Origin: Lachnoclostridium phytofermentans
Lineage (GTDB): Bacteria; Bacillota; Clostridia; Lachnospirales; Lachnospiraceae
DNA length: 64,000 bases
Assembly: GCF_000733755.1 (NCBI RefSeq)
Contig: NZ_JPOF01000001.1
Coordinates: forward strand, 1-64,000
Direction of reading: 5' to 3'
Shown: in pieces, positions 9,050 to 17,665 of the stretch
How the letters are laid out: every line of letters starts with the position of its first letter
Numbering within the stretch: the first letter of the stretch is position 1
Notes under the pieces: model-generated
Databases searched by the model: none
Told to the model about the DNA's origin: nothing
What the model saw: only the letters and a program-made list of their open reading frames with translations
Position numbers and translations under genes: made by a program

Positions 9050-9147
9050 GTGGAAGTCTATGGAAGTCTTTTCTATAAATTATCTTAAAGATAAAAAAAT
9101 AAAGATATATATATAAAGTTACGGAAATACACTCCATAGACCTCCAC
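9050..9147 (+). repeat. Inverted repeat with AT-rich loop and tandem TGGAAGTCT repeats (candidate phage origin)
   Basis: TGGAAGTCT occurs twice in tandem at 9051-9059 and 9061-9069. The block 9050-9067 is repeated in reverse at 9131-9147 with one mismatch and one bulge. About 60 bases between the arms are almost pure A/T. Its place just after the primase-helicase gene fits a replication origin or a regulatory stem; neither is proved. Confidence 0.45.
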
Positions 9148-9175
9148 CTATAAATTTTGGATGGAGGTATCGGAT

Positions 9176-9457
9176 TTGCGAGAGAAAGAAATAGAACAGA
9201 AATTAGTAACCGAGGTAAAGAAACGTGGTGGCATCTGCCCCAAGTTTGTATCTCCCGGATTTGATGGTATGCCGGATAGAATTGTGCTTTTACCAATTAG
9301 GAAGTTTGGCTTTGTGGAAGTAAAAGCACCGGGAGAGGAACCAAGGCCGTTACAAAAAGCAAGACACAGGCTTTTGAAAAATCTTGGTTTTACGGTTTGT
9401 ATCTTAGATGGCATAGAGCAGATTGGAGGGATTATTGATGAAATACAATCCACATAG
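9176..9457 (+). CDS. VRR-NUC domain nuclease
   Basis: A 93-residue protein. TTG 9176 is preferred because ATGGAGG lies 8-14 bases upstream and the family starts around REKEIEQKLV; an ATG at 9161 is part of the ribosome site itself. The core shows the PD-(D/E)XK-type pattern GMPDRIVLLP...GFVEVKAPGEEPRPLQ, with D and E.K in the expected spacing. VRR-NUC proteins of phages are structure-specific nucleases of the replication or recombination module. It overlaps the SNF2 helicase gene by 20 bases, so the two are probably used together. Confidence 0.88.
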   Translation: MREKEIEQKLVTEVKKRGGICPKFVSPGFDGMPDRIVLLPIRKFGFVEVKAPGEEPRPLQKARHRLLKNLGFTVCILDGIEQIGGIIDEIQST

Positions 9458-10802
9458 TTATCAGACCTTTGCCACTGAGTACATTGAAAATCATAAAATA
9501 GCAGCCGTCTTACTTGATATGGGTTTAGGAAAAACAAGCATCACACTGACTGCTATCAATAACCTACTTTTTGATAGTTTTGATGTGCATAGGGTTTTGG
9601 TAATTGCACCACTTCGTGTAGCACGAAATACATGGAGTGCAGAAATGGATAAGTGGGAGCATCTGTCAGACCTTATCTATTCCATTGTAGTTGGAACAGA
9701 AAAAGAAAGGCTCTCTGCCTTATCTACCAAAGCGGATATTTATATTATCAACCGTGAAAATGTGCAATGGCTGATAGAATCAAGTGGAATACCTTTTGAT
9801 TTTGATATGGTAATTGTGGATGAACTTTCTTCTTTCAAAAACCACCAAGCTAAGAGATTTAAGGCATTTATGAAAGTCAGACCATCGGTTCAAAGGATAG
9901 TCGGTCTAACGGGAACACCAAGCAGTAACGGTCTGATGGATTTATTCGCAGAATTTAAGCTGCTGGATATGGGAGAGCGTTTGGGAAGATTTATCGGTCA
10001 GTTTAGGACGGCATATTTTAAGCCGGATAGAATGAATGGTCCTATTGTTTATTCTTATAAGCCACTTCTCGGTGCAGAGGAGCAGATATATAAGAAAATC
10101 TCTGACATTACCATTTCTATGAAAGCAGTAGACCATCTTAAAATGCCAGAACTTGTATCCACCGAATATGCTGTGTATTTATCAGATGAGGAAAAAGAAC
10201 GATATGAGGAAATGAAACGAGATCTGGTATTATCACTTCCGGATGGGGAGATAACGGCGGCAAATGCAGCATCTCTTTCAGGAAAATTAACACAGATGGC
10301 AAACGGAGCCGTTTATTCCGATGATGAAGGCATTGTCCATATTCATGATAGAAAATTGGATGCACTTGAGGATATTATCGAGGCGGCAAACGGCAAACCG
10401 ATATTAGTGGCATATTGGTATAAGCATGACTATGACAGAATTATAAAAAGGCTTTCTGAAATTGGAACTGCCTATCAGAAACTTGATACAGATGCCAGCA
10501 TTAGAAAATGGAATGAGGGTAAACTTCCTGTGGCACTTATTCATCCTGCCTCTGCAGGTCACGGTCTGAATCTGCAAAGTGGTGGTTCAACTTTAGTGTG
10601 GTTTGGACTTACTTGGTCTTTGGAATTGTACCAACAGACCATAGCAAGATTATGGAGACAGGGTCAAACCTCTAATACCGTTTCGGTACTTCACTTGACT
10701 GCCAAGGGTACCATTGATGAAAGGATTATGAGGGCGTTATTCTTAAAGGAAAATACGCAGACGGCACTAATCGATGCTGTCAAAGCAGATATGAAAATCT
10801 AA
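9438..10802 (+). CDS. SNF2/DEAD-like helicase
   Basis: A 454-residue protein. ATG 9438 follows GGAGGG; an ATG 15 bases earlier lacks a site. Motifs in order: Walker A DMGLGKTS near residue 27, DELSS box, TGTPSSNG, and the C-terminal helicase motif ARLWRQGQ near residue 400. Phage SNF2 proteins are ATP-driven DNA translocases working in replication or recombination, here directly behind the VRR-NUC nuclease. Length and motif order are normal for phage versions. Confidence 0.9.
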   Translation: MKYNPHSYQTFATEYIENHKIAAVLLDMGLGKTSITLTAINNLLFDSFDVHRVLVIAPLRVARNTWSAEMDKWEHLSDLIYSIVVGTEKERLSALSTKADIYIINRENVQWLIESSGIPFDFDMVIVDELSSFKNHQAKRFKAFMKVRPSVQRIVGLTGTPSSNGLMDLFAEFKLLDMGERLGRFIGQFRTAYFKPDRMNGPIVYSYKPLLGAEEQIYKKISDITISMKAVDHLKMPELVSTEYAVYLSDEEKERYEEMKRDLVLSLPDGEITAANAASLSGKLTQMANGAVYSDDEGIVHIHDRKLDALEDIIEAANGKPILVAYWYKHDYDRIIKRLSEIGTAYQKLDTDASIRKWNEGKLPVALIHPASAGHGLNLQSGGSTLVWFGLTWSLELYQQTIARLWRQGQTSNTVSVLHLTAKGTIDERIMRALFLKENTQTALIDAVKADMKI

Positions 10803-10848
10803 GACAAGAAATGACAATCCGAGGGAAGAAAATATCGGAGGTGTCAAA

Positions 10849-11268
10849 ATGACAGCAAAAGAATATTTAGGACAGGCCCGTTTTTTAGATATGCGTATTA
10901 ATTCCAAGATTCAGCAGATTGCATCTTTGAATGAGCTGGCAACAAGGTGTACAGCCACCATATCAGATATGCCTAAGAATCCCAACCGTGGAGGTTCCCG
11001 TATGGCAGATGCCGTAATTAAGATTATTGACTTACAGGAAGAAATCAACCGTGACATAGATAAATTGGTGGAACTAAAGCGAGAGATTATGGGGATTATC
11101 AAGGCAGTGCCAAATGTGGAATATCAGACAGTTCTTGAGAAACGTTATCTTTGCTTTATTACATGGGAGCAGATAGCCGTTGATATGAATTACAGTATGC
11201 AGCACACGTTTCGCATTCACGAGAAAGCCTTAAAAGAAATTGAGGCTTATCTGCAAAGTGGAGAGTAA
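10849..11268 (+). CDS. DUF1492 sigma-like late transcription regulator
   Basis: A 139-residue protein, ATG 10849 with GGAGGTG. Conserved opening TAKEYLGQARFLDMRIN and a C-terminal HTH (LEKRYLCFITWEQIAVDMNYS, then HTFRIHEKALKEI) mark the DUF1492 family, related to RinA/ArpU-type late regulators. It is the last early gene and lies just before the packaging module, the usual place for the activator of late genes. The likely target is the promoter region at 11281-11340. Confidence 0.85.
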   Translation: MTAKEYLGQARFLDMRINSKIQQIASLNELATRCTATISDMPKNPNRGGSRMADAVIKIIDLQEEINRDIDKLVELKREIMGIIKAVPNVEYQTVLEKRYLCFITWEQIAVDMNYSMQHTFRIHEKALKEIEAYLQSGE

Positions 11269-11280
11269 AGTTGATAGAAT

Positions 11281-11380
11281 GAGAGTAGCCTCCTATGATA
11301 TCATTATAATGCGAAAAGAATAATCAAACGGGCAACCGTAACAAGCCTTTGTGGGTATGACATCTGCAAGGGCTTTTCTT
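11281..11380 (+). promoter_or_regulatory. Candidate late promoter and leader hairpin
   Basis: A perfect TATAAT lies at 11305-11310 without a good -35 at normal spacing, as expected for an activator-dependent promoter. Downstream, AAGCCTTTG (11343-11351) pairs with CAAGGGCTT (11367-11375), followed by TTCTT. This may be a weak terminator or leader stem ahead of the HNH/terminase genes. Confidence 0.45.
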
Positions 11381-11402
11381 ATGCCCAAAGGAGGTGGAAT
11401 GA

Positions 11403-11762
11403 GTGCCGAGAAAACCAAAGCGTCCGTGTTCCTTCCCTGGCTGTCCGAACCTTACGGATGGTAGGTTATGTGAGGAACACGAAAAGCAGGAAAACAAGCG
11501 TTACGAAACCTATGACCGTGACCCTGCTACAAGAAGAAGGTACGGCAGAGCGTGGAAACGAATCCGTGACAAGTATGTGTCAGAGCATCCTCTGTGTGAG
11601 ATGTGTCTTGCTGAAGGAAAACTTATGTCAGTGGATGAGGTTCATCATAAGATTCCCCTTGCAAAGGGTGGAACACACGCAAGAGATAATTTGATTGGTC
11701 TTTGCAAGTCCTGTCATGCGAAGATTCATGCTGAAAGTGGTGACCGTTGGCACAACCGATGA
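11403..11762 (+). CDS. HNH endonuclease of the packaging module
   Basis: A 119-residue protein, GTG 11403 behind AAAGGAGGTGG. The N-terminus has a zinc-finger-like CSFPGCPN...CEEH. The HNH core follows: CEMC, VDEVHHKIPLAKGG, ARDNLIGLCKSCHAKIHAE, with all metal and catalytic residues present. In cos-type phages an HNH protein next to the terminase small subunit assists cohesive-end cleavage. Here it directly precedes the candidate cos region and the terminase gene. Confidence 0.92.
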   Translation: MPRKPKRPCSFPGCPNLTDGRLCEEHEKQENKRYETYDRDPATRRRYGRAWKRIRDKYVSEHPLCEMCLAEGKLMSVDEVHHKIPLAKGGTHARDNLIGLCKSCHAKIHAESGDRWHNR

Positions 11763-11883
11763 CGAGGTAGGGGCGGTCAGAATCTCTACACCTTTATACT
11801 GGTGCAACGGGCGTGGGGTCTTACGCACAAAATCGCAATTTCAAAGGGGGTATATAAGGGTCCCCGTAAAGGAGGGATGCAAA
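11763..11883 (+). other. Candidate cos region between HNH and terminase small subunit
   Basis: A 121-base gap with no gene. It begins with a G-rich GGTAGGGGCGGTCAGAATCTC segment and ends with AAAGGGGGT and the terminase ribosome site GGAGGG. Similar G-rich sequences between HNH and terminase genes mark cohesive-end sites in HK97-like phages. The cut position cannot be read from sequence alone. Confidence 0.4.
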
Positions 11884-12438
11884 ATGGCGAAGGACGGTAC
11901 AAACCGAGGTGGTGCCAGAGTAGGTGCCGGAGCAAGAAAAAAGCCTTTAGCAGATAAGATTGCAGAAGGTAATCCGGGCAAAAGAGCGTTGACTGTCATT
12001 GACTTTGATAATCAGTCTGTCAATTTGGAAGGTCAGCCTATGCCTAAGCCGTCAAAATTACTGTCTGCCAAACAAAAGGACGGTAAAAAACTAATAGCGG
12101 CAGAAATTTATAAAACAACATGGGAGTGGTTACACGAGCGTGGATGTGCTGCTCTTGTATCTCCACAGTTGTTGGAACGATACTCTATGAGTGTTGCACG
12201 ATGGATTCAGTGCGAAGAGGCTGTGACGGAATTTGGATTCCTTGCGAAACATCCGACTACAGGCAATGCGATACAAAGTCCGTATGTGGCAATGAGTCAG
12301 AATTTTATGAGTCAGACCAACAGGCTGTGGATGGAAATCTATCAAATTGTAAAAGAAAATTGTGCAGGCGAATACGCAGGTGCGACTCCACAGGATGATG
12401 CAATGGAACGTTTGCTGCTTGCAAGGAAAGGACATTGA
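11884..12438 (+). CDS. Phage terminase small subunit (P27 family)
   Basis: A 184-residue protein, ATG 11884 behind AAGGAGGG. It starts with a basic Gly-rich tail (NRGGARVGAGARKK), continues with the segment EGNPGKRAL, and has the helical core typical of P27-type small terminases. It binds the packaging site and hands DNA to the large subunit. Unusually, the large subunit is 5.8 kb downstream; a methylation cassette and a small-protein cassette lie between them. Confidence 0.88.
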   Translation: MAKDGTNRGGARVGAGARKKPLADKIAEGNPGKRALTVIDFDNQSVNLEGQPMPKPSKLLSAKQKDGKKLIAAEIYKTTWEWLHERGCAALVSPQLLERYSMSVARWIQCEEAVTEFGFLAKHPTTGNAIQSPYVAMSQNFMSQTNRLWMEIYQIVKENCAGEYAGATPQDDAMERLLLARKGH

Positions 12439-12440
12439 TT

Positions 12441-13223
12441 ATGTATGAAAAAGTAAATCCGTGCCATCCGGACAAGGTGGCAGACAGAATAGCAGGAGCC
12501 ATTGTTGATTTGGCTTATGCAGATAATAACAATCTGAAAATTGCTGTGGAGGTGCTTATCGGTCACGGCGTATGTCACACCATTATTGAAACATCGGCAA
12601 TGCTTGATGAAAGAGATATTGCTGATGTGATATTCCGTATTACAGGAGATATTACTCCTGATATTGTGATTGTTCCTCAAGATGTGCATCTTGCTAATAA
12701 TCAAAAGGAACAAATCCGATGTGGTGATAACGGGATTTTTAAAGGTATGCCCGTGACAGAGGAACAGAAGAAGTTATCAGCTGTTGCCCGTGACATTTTT
12801 GAAAAGTATCCATTTGATGGAAAATACATCTTAAATGGTGACAGACTCATTATCTGTCAGAGCAATGCTGGAACTGATGAGTTACGAGCAATCTATCCGA
12901 ATGCTGAAATCAATCCTATAGGTGATTGGACTGGAGGCACGAATGTAGATACAGGTGCTACCAATAGAAAACTTGGCTCTGATATGGCCGACTCTGTTAC
13001 AGGTGGCGGACTTCACGGTAAAGATTTATCCAAGGCAGATGTTTCTGTTAATATCTATGCATTTCTTAAAGCACAGGAAACGGGAATGCCTACGGAACTT
13101 TGCTGTGCTATCGGTGATGATAGAATTGATGGCAGACCATACGCAGAAATTGTCGAAATGGCTCGACATTACATTGATGCCTGTGGTGGATTTGAGAAGT
13201 TTGCAGAATGGGGGTTGTTGTAA
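12441..13223 (+). CDS. metK: Phage S-adenosylmethionine synthetase (short MetK)
   Basis: A 260-residue protein. ATG 12441 lies just after the terminase stop. It opens with VNPCHPDKVADRIAGAIVD, the ATP/Mg site of MetK, and has the glycine-rich GGGLHGKD loop region and DVSVN later. Cellular MetK is about 390 residues; this compact version lacks part of the central domain but keeps the catalytic ends. It should make SAM from methionine and ATP. Being immediately upstream of two DNA methyltransferases, it probably supplies their cofactor during infection. Its stop overlaps the methylase start. Confidence 0.88.
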   Translation: MYEKVNPCHPDKVADRIAGAIVDLAYADNNNLKIAVEVLIGHGVCHTIIETSAMLDERDIADVIFRITGDITPDIVIVPQDVHLANNQKEQIRCGDNGIFKGMPVTEEQKKLSAVARDIFEKYPFDGKYILNGDRLIICQSNAGTDELRAIYPNAEINPIGDWTGGTNVDTGATNRKLGSDMADSVTGGGLHGKDLSKADVSVNIYAFLKAQETGMPTELCCAIGDDRIDGRPYAEIVEMARHYIDACGGFEKFAEWGLL

Positions 13224-14452
13224 TGATTATTGAAAAGAAGAATACAAAGGAACTGCTCTCTGCCGATTATAATCCACGTAAAGATTTAAAGCCGGGAGAT
13301 AAAGAATACGAAAAGCTAAAACGCTCTATTGAACAGTTTGGATATGTAGAGCCTGTGATTTGGAATCAGACCACGGGAAGAGTGGTAGGTGGACACCAAA
13401 GACTCAAGGTTCTTATTGATATGGGAATGACTGAGGTGGACTGTGTTGTAGTAGAACTTTCTGAGGAAAAAGAAAAGGCTTTAAATGTGGCACTCAATAA
13501 AATCAGTGGCGAGTGGGACAATGACAAGTTGGCTCTGCTTATTTCTGATTTGCAAGGGGCTGATTTTGATGTATCCCTTACTGGTTTTGAGCCTGCTGAA
13601 TTGGAGAGTTTATTCCGTGAAGATACAAAAAATGGTGTATCCGATGATGATTTTGATGTAGAGGCTGAACTTCAAAAGCCTACCATATCGAAATCGGGAG
13701 ATGTATGGCAGCTTGGAAACCACAGATTGATTTGTGGTGACTCTACGAAAGCAGAAACATATGAAATGTTGATGTGTGGTAAAAAAGCAAATCTCGTGGT
13801 AACAGACCCTCCATACAATGTAAATTACGAAGGTAGTGCCGGGAAGATTAAGAATGACAGCATGGATGAAGATAAGTTTGAGCAGTTCCTATTGGATGCG
13901 TATCTTAACATGGAACAGAATATGTCAGATGATGCCTCCATCTATGTTTTTCATTCAGATTCCCATGGTTTGGCTTTTCGTAAATCATTTGAGACGGCAG
14001 GGTTCTATTTATCCGGTTGTTGCATTTGGAAAAAGCAGTCCATGGTTCTTGGCAGAAGTCCGTATCAGTGGCAGCACGAACCTGTACTTTTTGGTTGGAA
14101 GAAAAAAGGAAAGCATCAATGGTACACGGGCAGAAAAGAATCTACCATTTGGGAATTTGATAAGCCGAAGAAAAATGGTGACCATCCTACAATGAAACCG
14201 ATTCCTCTTGTAGCTTATCCGATTATGAATTCCAGTATGAGTAACTGTATCGTTCTTGACCCATTTGGTGGTAGCGGTTCTACTTTGATTGCTTGTGAGC
14301 AGACAGGACGAATTTGCCACACTATTGAACTGGATGAAAAATACTGTGATGTTATCGTAAAAAGATACATCGAGCAGGTAGGAACATCAGCAAAAGTGTC
14401 TGTTGTGCGTGATGGACTGACTTATCAGTATGAGGAGGTCGCAAATGAATAA
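13223..14452 (+). CDS. ParB-like domain / beta-class DNA adenine or N4-cytosine methyltransferase
   Basis: A 409-residue protein. Residues 1-110 are a ParB/Srx-like domain (ADYNPRKDL, VVGGHQRL). Residues 150-400 are an amino-methyltransferase with motif IV TDPPYNVNYEG before motif I DPFGGSGST, the beta-class order. All motif residues are present. It should methylate phage DNA to protect it from host restriction or mark it for packaging. It overlaps metK and the next methylase gene, so the three are coupled. Confidence 0.92.
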   Translation: MIIEKKNTKELLSADYNPRKDLKPGDKEYEKLKRSIEQFGYVEPVIWNQTTGRVVGGHQRLKVLIDMGMTEVDCVVVELSEEKEKALNVALNKISGEWDNDKLALLISDLQGADFDVSLTGFEPAELESLFREDTKNGVSDDDFDVEAELQKPTISKSGDVWQLGNHRLICGDSTKAETYEMLMCGKKANLVVTDPPYNVNYEGSAGKIKNDSMDEDKFEQFLLDAYLNMEQNMSDDASIYVFHSDSHGLAFRKSFETAGFYLSGCCIWKKQSMVLGRSPYQWQHEPVLFGWKKKGKHQWYTGRKESTIWEFDKPKKNGDHPTMKPIPLVAYPIMNSSMSNCIVLDPFGGSGSTLIACEQTGRICHTIELDEKYCDVIVKRYIEQVGTSAKVSVVRDGLTYQYEEVANE

Positions 14453-16337
14453 TTTAACGCTGGGCAGTCTGTTTGACGGTTCCGGTGGGTTTCCTTTAGG
14501 AGGCTTGATTTCTGGTATTACCCCTTTGTGGGCATCAGAGATTGAGCCTTTTCCTATTCGTGTAACCACAAAACGACTACCAAATATAAAGCATTTAGGA
14601 GATATATCCAAAGTAAGTGGTGCAGATATTGACCCCGTGGATATTATCACTTTTGGCTCGCCCTGCACGGATATGAGTGTTGCAGGAAAAAGAGCTGGTC
14701 TTGATGGGCAGCAGTCAGTATTGTTTTATCAGGCAATACGAATCGTAAAAGAAATGAGGTGTAAAACCAATGGCAAATATCCAAGATTTATTGTGTGGGA
14801 AAATGTCCCCGGTGCCTTCTCCTCAAATAAAGGAGAAGATTTCAAAGCCGTCCTCGATGCAGTCTGCAAGGTCAAATCCGAAGAGTATGTTGTCCCTATG
14901 CCTGAAAATGGTAAATGGGCAAATGCAGGAAACATCATGGCAGGTGATTTTTCCCTTGCGTGGCGAGTGTTCGATGCTCAATATTGGGGAGTACCCCAAC
15001 GAAGAAAACGTATCTACCTTGTCGCAGATTTTGCAGGTGGGAGTGCCGGAAAAATACTATTTGAGTCAGAGGGCGTGTCAGGGTATTCTTCGAAGAGCCT
15101 CTGCCCGTGGCAAGGAACTGCCGGAACTTTTAAGGAAGGCACTCTTGCAACAGGCATTGATGGATACAACGGAAGTCTGACGGGAGATGCAGCTGCTACG
15201 CTTGGAGAAAACTGTGGTATTTCTACAGGCAGAAATGGTGTCATAGTATTAAATGACCAAGGTGGGAATCGTATGGATGTGACTGAGGATATGACCTGCA
15301 CTTTAAGGGCAAAGTCAAATCATCCTCCTCTTGTGTTTGAAAACCATTCACAGGACAGCAGATATGTGGGTCCGCTTGAAACAGCACAGACGGTGCTTGC
15401 CACCTTTGGTACGGGTGGAAATAATCAGCCGTTTGTGATGGAGGCTTACGGCATTTGTGCTAAAGAAAGTAATTCTATGAAATCCGACAATCCAAATAGT
15501 GGATTCTATAAAGCAGATTCCTCCAGAACCATTGATAAGAGTGGTGGAAATCCTACTTGCAATCAGGGTGGAATTGCTGTTGTTTGTGTAGACCAAGGTG
15601 GTGGTAAATCAGCTTGTAATATTACAGAGAATATGTCACCGACACTAACTTGTACCCACGGTGGAGAGCCAGTTGTATGTTTGCAAGGGTCTATGATTGG
15701 AAGAAAAGACGAGAACGGACCACAAGGATCTGGTGTAAATGATGATGTTTCCTTTACGCTAAACGCAACGGATAAACACGCTGTTGTGTATGCCATTGAT
15801 AGAGAATCCTTTAATTGCGGACAAAATTTTGCTCGTAATCTTGGAATAACAGCTGATGGAGTAAATCCTACATTGAATGCGCAGGGGCCAAGTGCTGTGG
15901 CAACACCAACCTATTCTTCCAGTAAGGCTTCGTTTTTTACATCAGCAGAAAAAGAACTGGCGAATACATTAGTGGCAACCGATTATAAAGACCCACCTAT
16001 TGTAAATGACGGTGATGAGTTGAAATATATCGTCCGAAGGCTGACACCTACAGAGTGTGCAAGATTGCAAGGATTCCCAGATTGGTGGTGCAGTGAACTT
16101 AGAACAGAAAATCCGACAAATGAAGAGGTTGATTTTTGGAAAGAGGTATTTGAAACCCATAGAAAAATTATGGGGACTTCCACAAAGCCAAAATCAGAAA
16201 AGCAGATAATCAAGTGGTTACAAAATCCTCACTCTGATTCTGCTGAATATAAGATGTGGGGCAACGGTGTGGCACTTCCGAATGTAATATTTGTGCTTTC
16301 GGGGATTGTGTGGAGTACACAATCTGAATGGCAATAA
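14445..16337 (+). CDS. DNA (cytosine-5) methyltransferase with a repeat-rich insert
   Basis: A 630-residue protein, ATG 14445 behind GAGGAGG. Motif I LFDGSGGF, motif IV GSPCTDMS (catalytic Cys about 74), motif VI WENVPG, motif VIII QRRKRIYLV (about 185-193), motif IX RRLTPTECARLQGFP (about 531-545) and motif X GNGVALPN are intact. Between VIII and IX lie about 310 residues, far more than usual. They are built of about eight imperfect units of the form TL..(5-12)..P.VV. This insert sits where the target recognition domain belongs and may read several sequences. Forms a SAM cassette with metK. Confidence 0.92.
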   Translation: MNNLTLGSLFDGSGGFPLGGLISGITPLWASEIEPFPIRVTTKRLPNIKHLGDISKVSGADIDPVDIITFGSPCTDMSVAGKRAGLDGQQSVLFYQAIRIVKEMRCKTNGKYPRFIVWENVPGAFSSNKGEDFKAVLDAVCKVKSEEYVVPMPENGKWANAGNIMAGDFSLAWRVFDAQYWGVPQRRKRIYLVADFAGGSAGKILFESEGVSGYSSKSLCPWQGTAGTFKEGTLATGIDGYNGSLTGDAAATLGENCGISTGRNGVIVLNDQGGNRMDVTEDMTCTLRAKSNHPPLVFENHSQDSRYVGPLETAQTVLATFGTGGNNQPFVMEAYGICAKESNSMKSDNPNSGFYKADSSRTIDKSGGNPTCNQGGIAVVCVDQGGGKSACNITENMSPTLTCTHGGEPVVCLQGSMIGRKDENGPQGSGVNDDVSFTLNATDKHAVVYAIDRESFNCGQNFARNLGITADGVNPTLNAQGPSAVATPTYSSSKASFFTSAEKELANTLVATDYKDPPIVNDGDELKYIVRRLTPTECARLQGFPDWWCSELRTENPTNEEVDFWKEVFETHRKIMGTSTKPKSEKQIIKWLQNPHSDSAEYKMWGNGVALPNVIFVLSGIVWSTQSEWQ

Positions 16338-16375
16338 AGACAAGAATATTTAACACATTATTATGTGGAAATGAC

Positions 16376-16417
16376 TTGCTATTTTGACCCTTTAGAGTGA
16401 TATATGTAGTACCGAAA
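16376..16417 (+). promoter_or_regulatory. Phage promoter of the 16437-18082 cassette
   Basis: TTGCTA (16376-16381), 18 bases, ATATAT (16400-16405), then ACCGAAA at 16411. The same elements with identical spacing occur before the recombinase operon (38056-38097), including the preceding ATGAC. This strongly suggests a shared promoter type. Confidence 0.7.
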
Positions 16418-16436
16418 AATTAAGGAGGTACACACA

Positions 16437-17282
16437 ATGAGATTTGAATTTAATGTAACAGGAAATGACCGCAAGGCATTGGTTACGGCAATGGGAGAAA
16501 TCCTGCAGGTAAAACCAAAGTATATGGGGATGCCAAGTATGAATTACGAGGTAGATTATTTTACTGTCGACAAAAACGGCACCGTGGAGTTTGATGACAG
16601 AGCCGACAGCGAAGAAATTGAACAGTTGCTTGAAGGTCTTGCTGACAAAGGTTTTGTTGCAGCTCTCGCAGAAATGGGCGAGGCTTGGCTTGATGCCAGA
16701 GCCAAGGAATTATCCGAGGAGGCGAAACAAGAGCCACAGGACGAAGAGTTAGGCCTTACGGTTGCGATTCCTTACGATAAGGTGGCTGTCGGAAACCTTA
16801 CCCGACTGCTTGAAGTTAAGGGAGATTTGATAAAGAAAGCCTTGGGACTTACAGAACTTCCGATTGAACTGTTAGAAGACAGAATCGCTTTTCCTTGGTT
16901 TCACACGATGCCAACCCCGGATGAGGTTAAAGCATATACACACTTTATTGCCGCCCTTTGCGAAATGAGTAAAAATCAGAAACGTATTACAGCAACTGCC
17001 AAAGAAGTGGAAAACGAGAAATATACATTCCGCTGTTTTCTTTTAAGGCTTGGCTTTATCGGAAACGAATATAAGCAAGAGCGTAAAATTCTACTTCGTA
17101 ACCTCTCCGGTAGCAGTGCATTTAAGGATGTCAGAAAAGAGAAAACCTACAAAGTGGAACTGGACGATGATAACTTTAAGATTTTCACGGCTACCAATGA
17201 GCAAGAGGCAGAACGCATCGGACAGGCAATTGCCGAAGAACACGAAAGAGGGTATTGCTTAGTTGAGGAGGTGTCAGAATGA
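16437..17282 (+). CDS. Conserved phage protein of unknown function
   Basis: A 281-residue soluble protein, ATG 16437 behind AAGGAGGT. I recognise it only as a type often found in Lachnospiraceae phages and sometimes labelled a virulence protein; no catalytic motif is visible. An N-terminal alpha/beta part (NVTGNDRKALVTAMGEIL) is followed by an acidic stretch, and the C-terminal third ends in YKVELDDDNFKIFTATNEQE. First gene of a four-gene cassette with its own promoter and terminator; it overlaps the DUF4314 gene by four bases. Confidence 0.6.
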   Translation: MRFEFNVTGNDRKALVTAMGEILQVKPKYMGMPSMNYEVDYFTVDKNGTVEFDDRADSEEIEQLLEGLADKGFVAALAEMGEAWLDARAKELSEEAKQEPQDEELGLTVAIPYDKVAVGNLTRLLEVKGDLIKKALGLTELPIELLEDRIAFPWFHTMPTPDEVKAYTHFIAALCEMSKNQKRITATAKEVENEKYTFRCFLLRLGFIGNEYKQERKILLRNLSGSSAFKDVRKEKTYKVELDDDNFKIFTATNEQEAERIGQAIAEEHERGYCLVEEVSE

Positions 17283-17665
17283 GATTTCCCAACAGAGAGA
17301 TAGTAGATAAGGTACGCAAAGCCTATCCGATAGGTTGCAGAGTGGAACTTGTAAAAATGGATGATGAACAAGCACCTGCCATTGGCACAAAAGGTACTGT
17401 AATTGGTGTGGATGATACAGCAAGTATCCTTGTAAAATGGGATAACGGTTCTGGACTCAATGTTGTGTATGGCGAGGACAGATGCAGAAAGCTGGACGTT
17501 GTAAAAACAGTATGTTATGGCAATGAGGATATTTGGGATAGTCGTAAGGAGGCAGCCGATTTCTTCCTTAGAGCAATTGCGGGTTCAGAGGGTAGTGAAT
17601 GTGAACGCTATACAAAAATTTATACAGAGTTAATTCTTGGCAAGGAGGTCTGCACCGATGAATAA
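17279..17665 (+). CDS. DUF4314 domain protein
   Basis: A 128-residue protein, ATG 17279 overlapping the previous stop. Residues 1-70 form the DUF4314 beta-barrel-like domain (VRKAYPIGCRVELVKM, APAIGTKGTVIGVDD, ILVKWDNGSGLNVVYGED), an SH3-like fold that may bind nucleic acid or protein. The remaining 55 residues are helical and end at the start of the next gene. Function unknown; common in phages and integrative elements. Confidence 0.8.
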   Translation: MRFPNREIVDKVRKAYPIGCRVELVKMDDEQAPAIGTKGTVIGVDDTASILVKWDNGSGLNVVYGEDRCRKLDVVKTVCYGNEDIWDSRKEAADFFLRAIAGSEGSECERYTKIYTELILGKEVCTDE

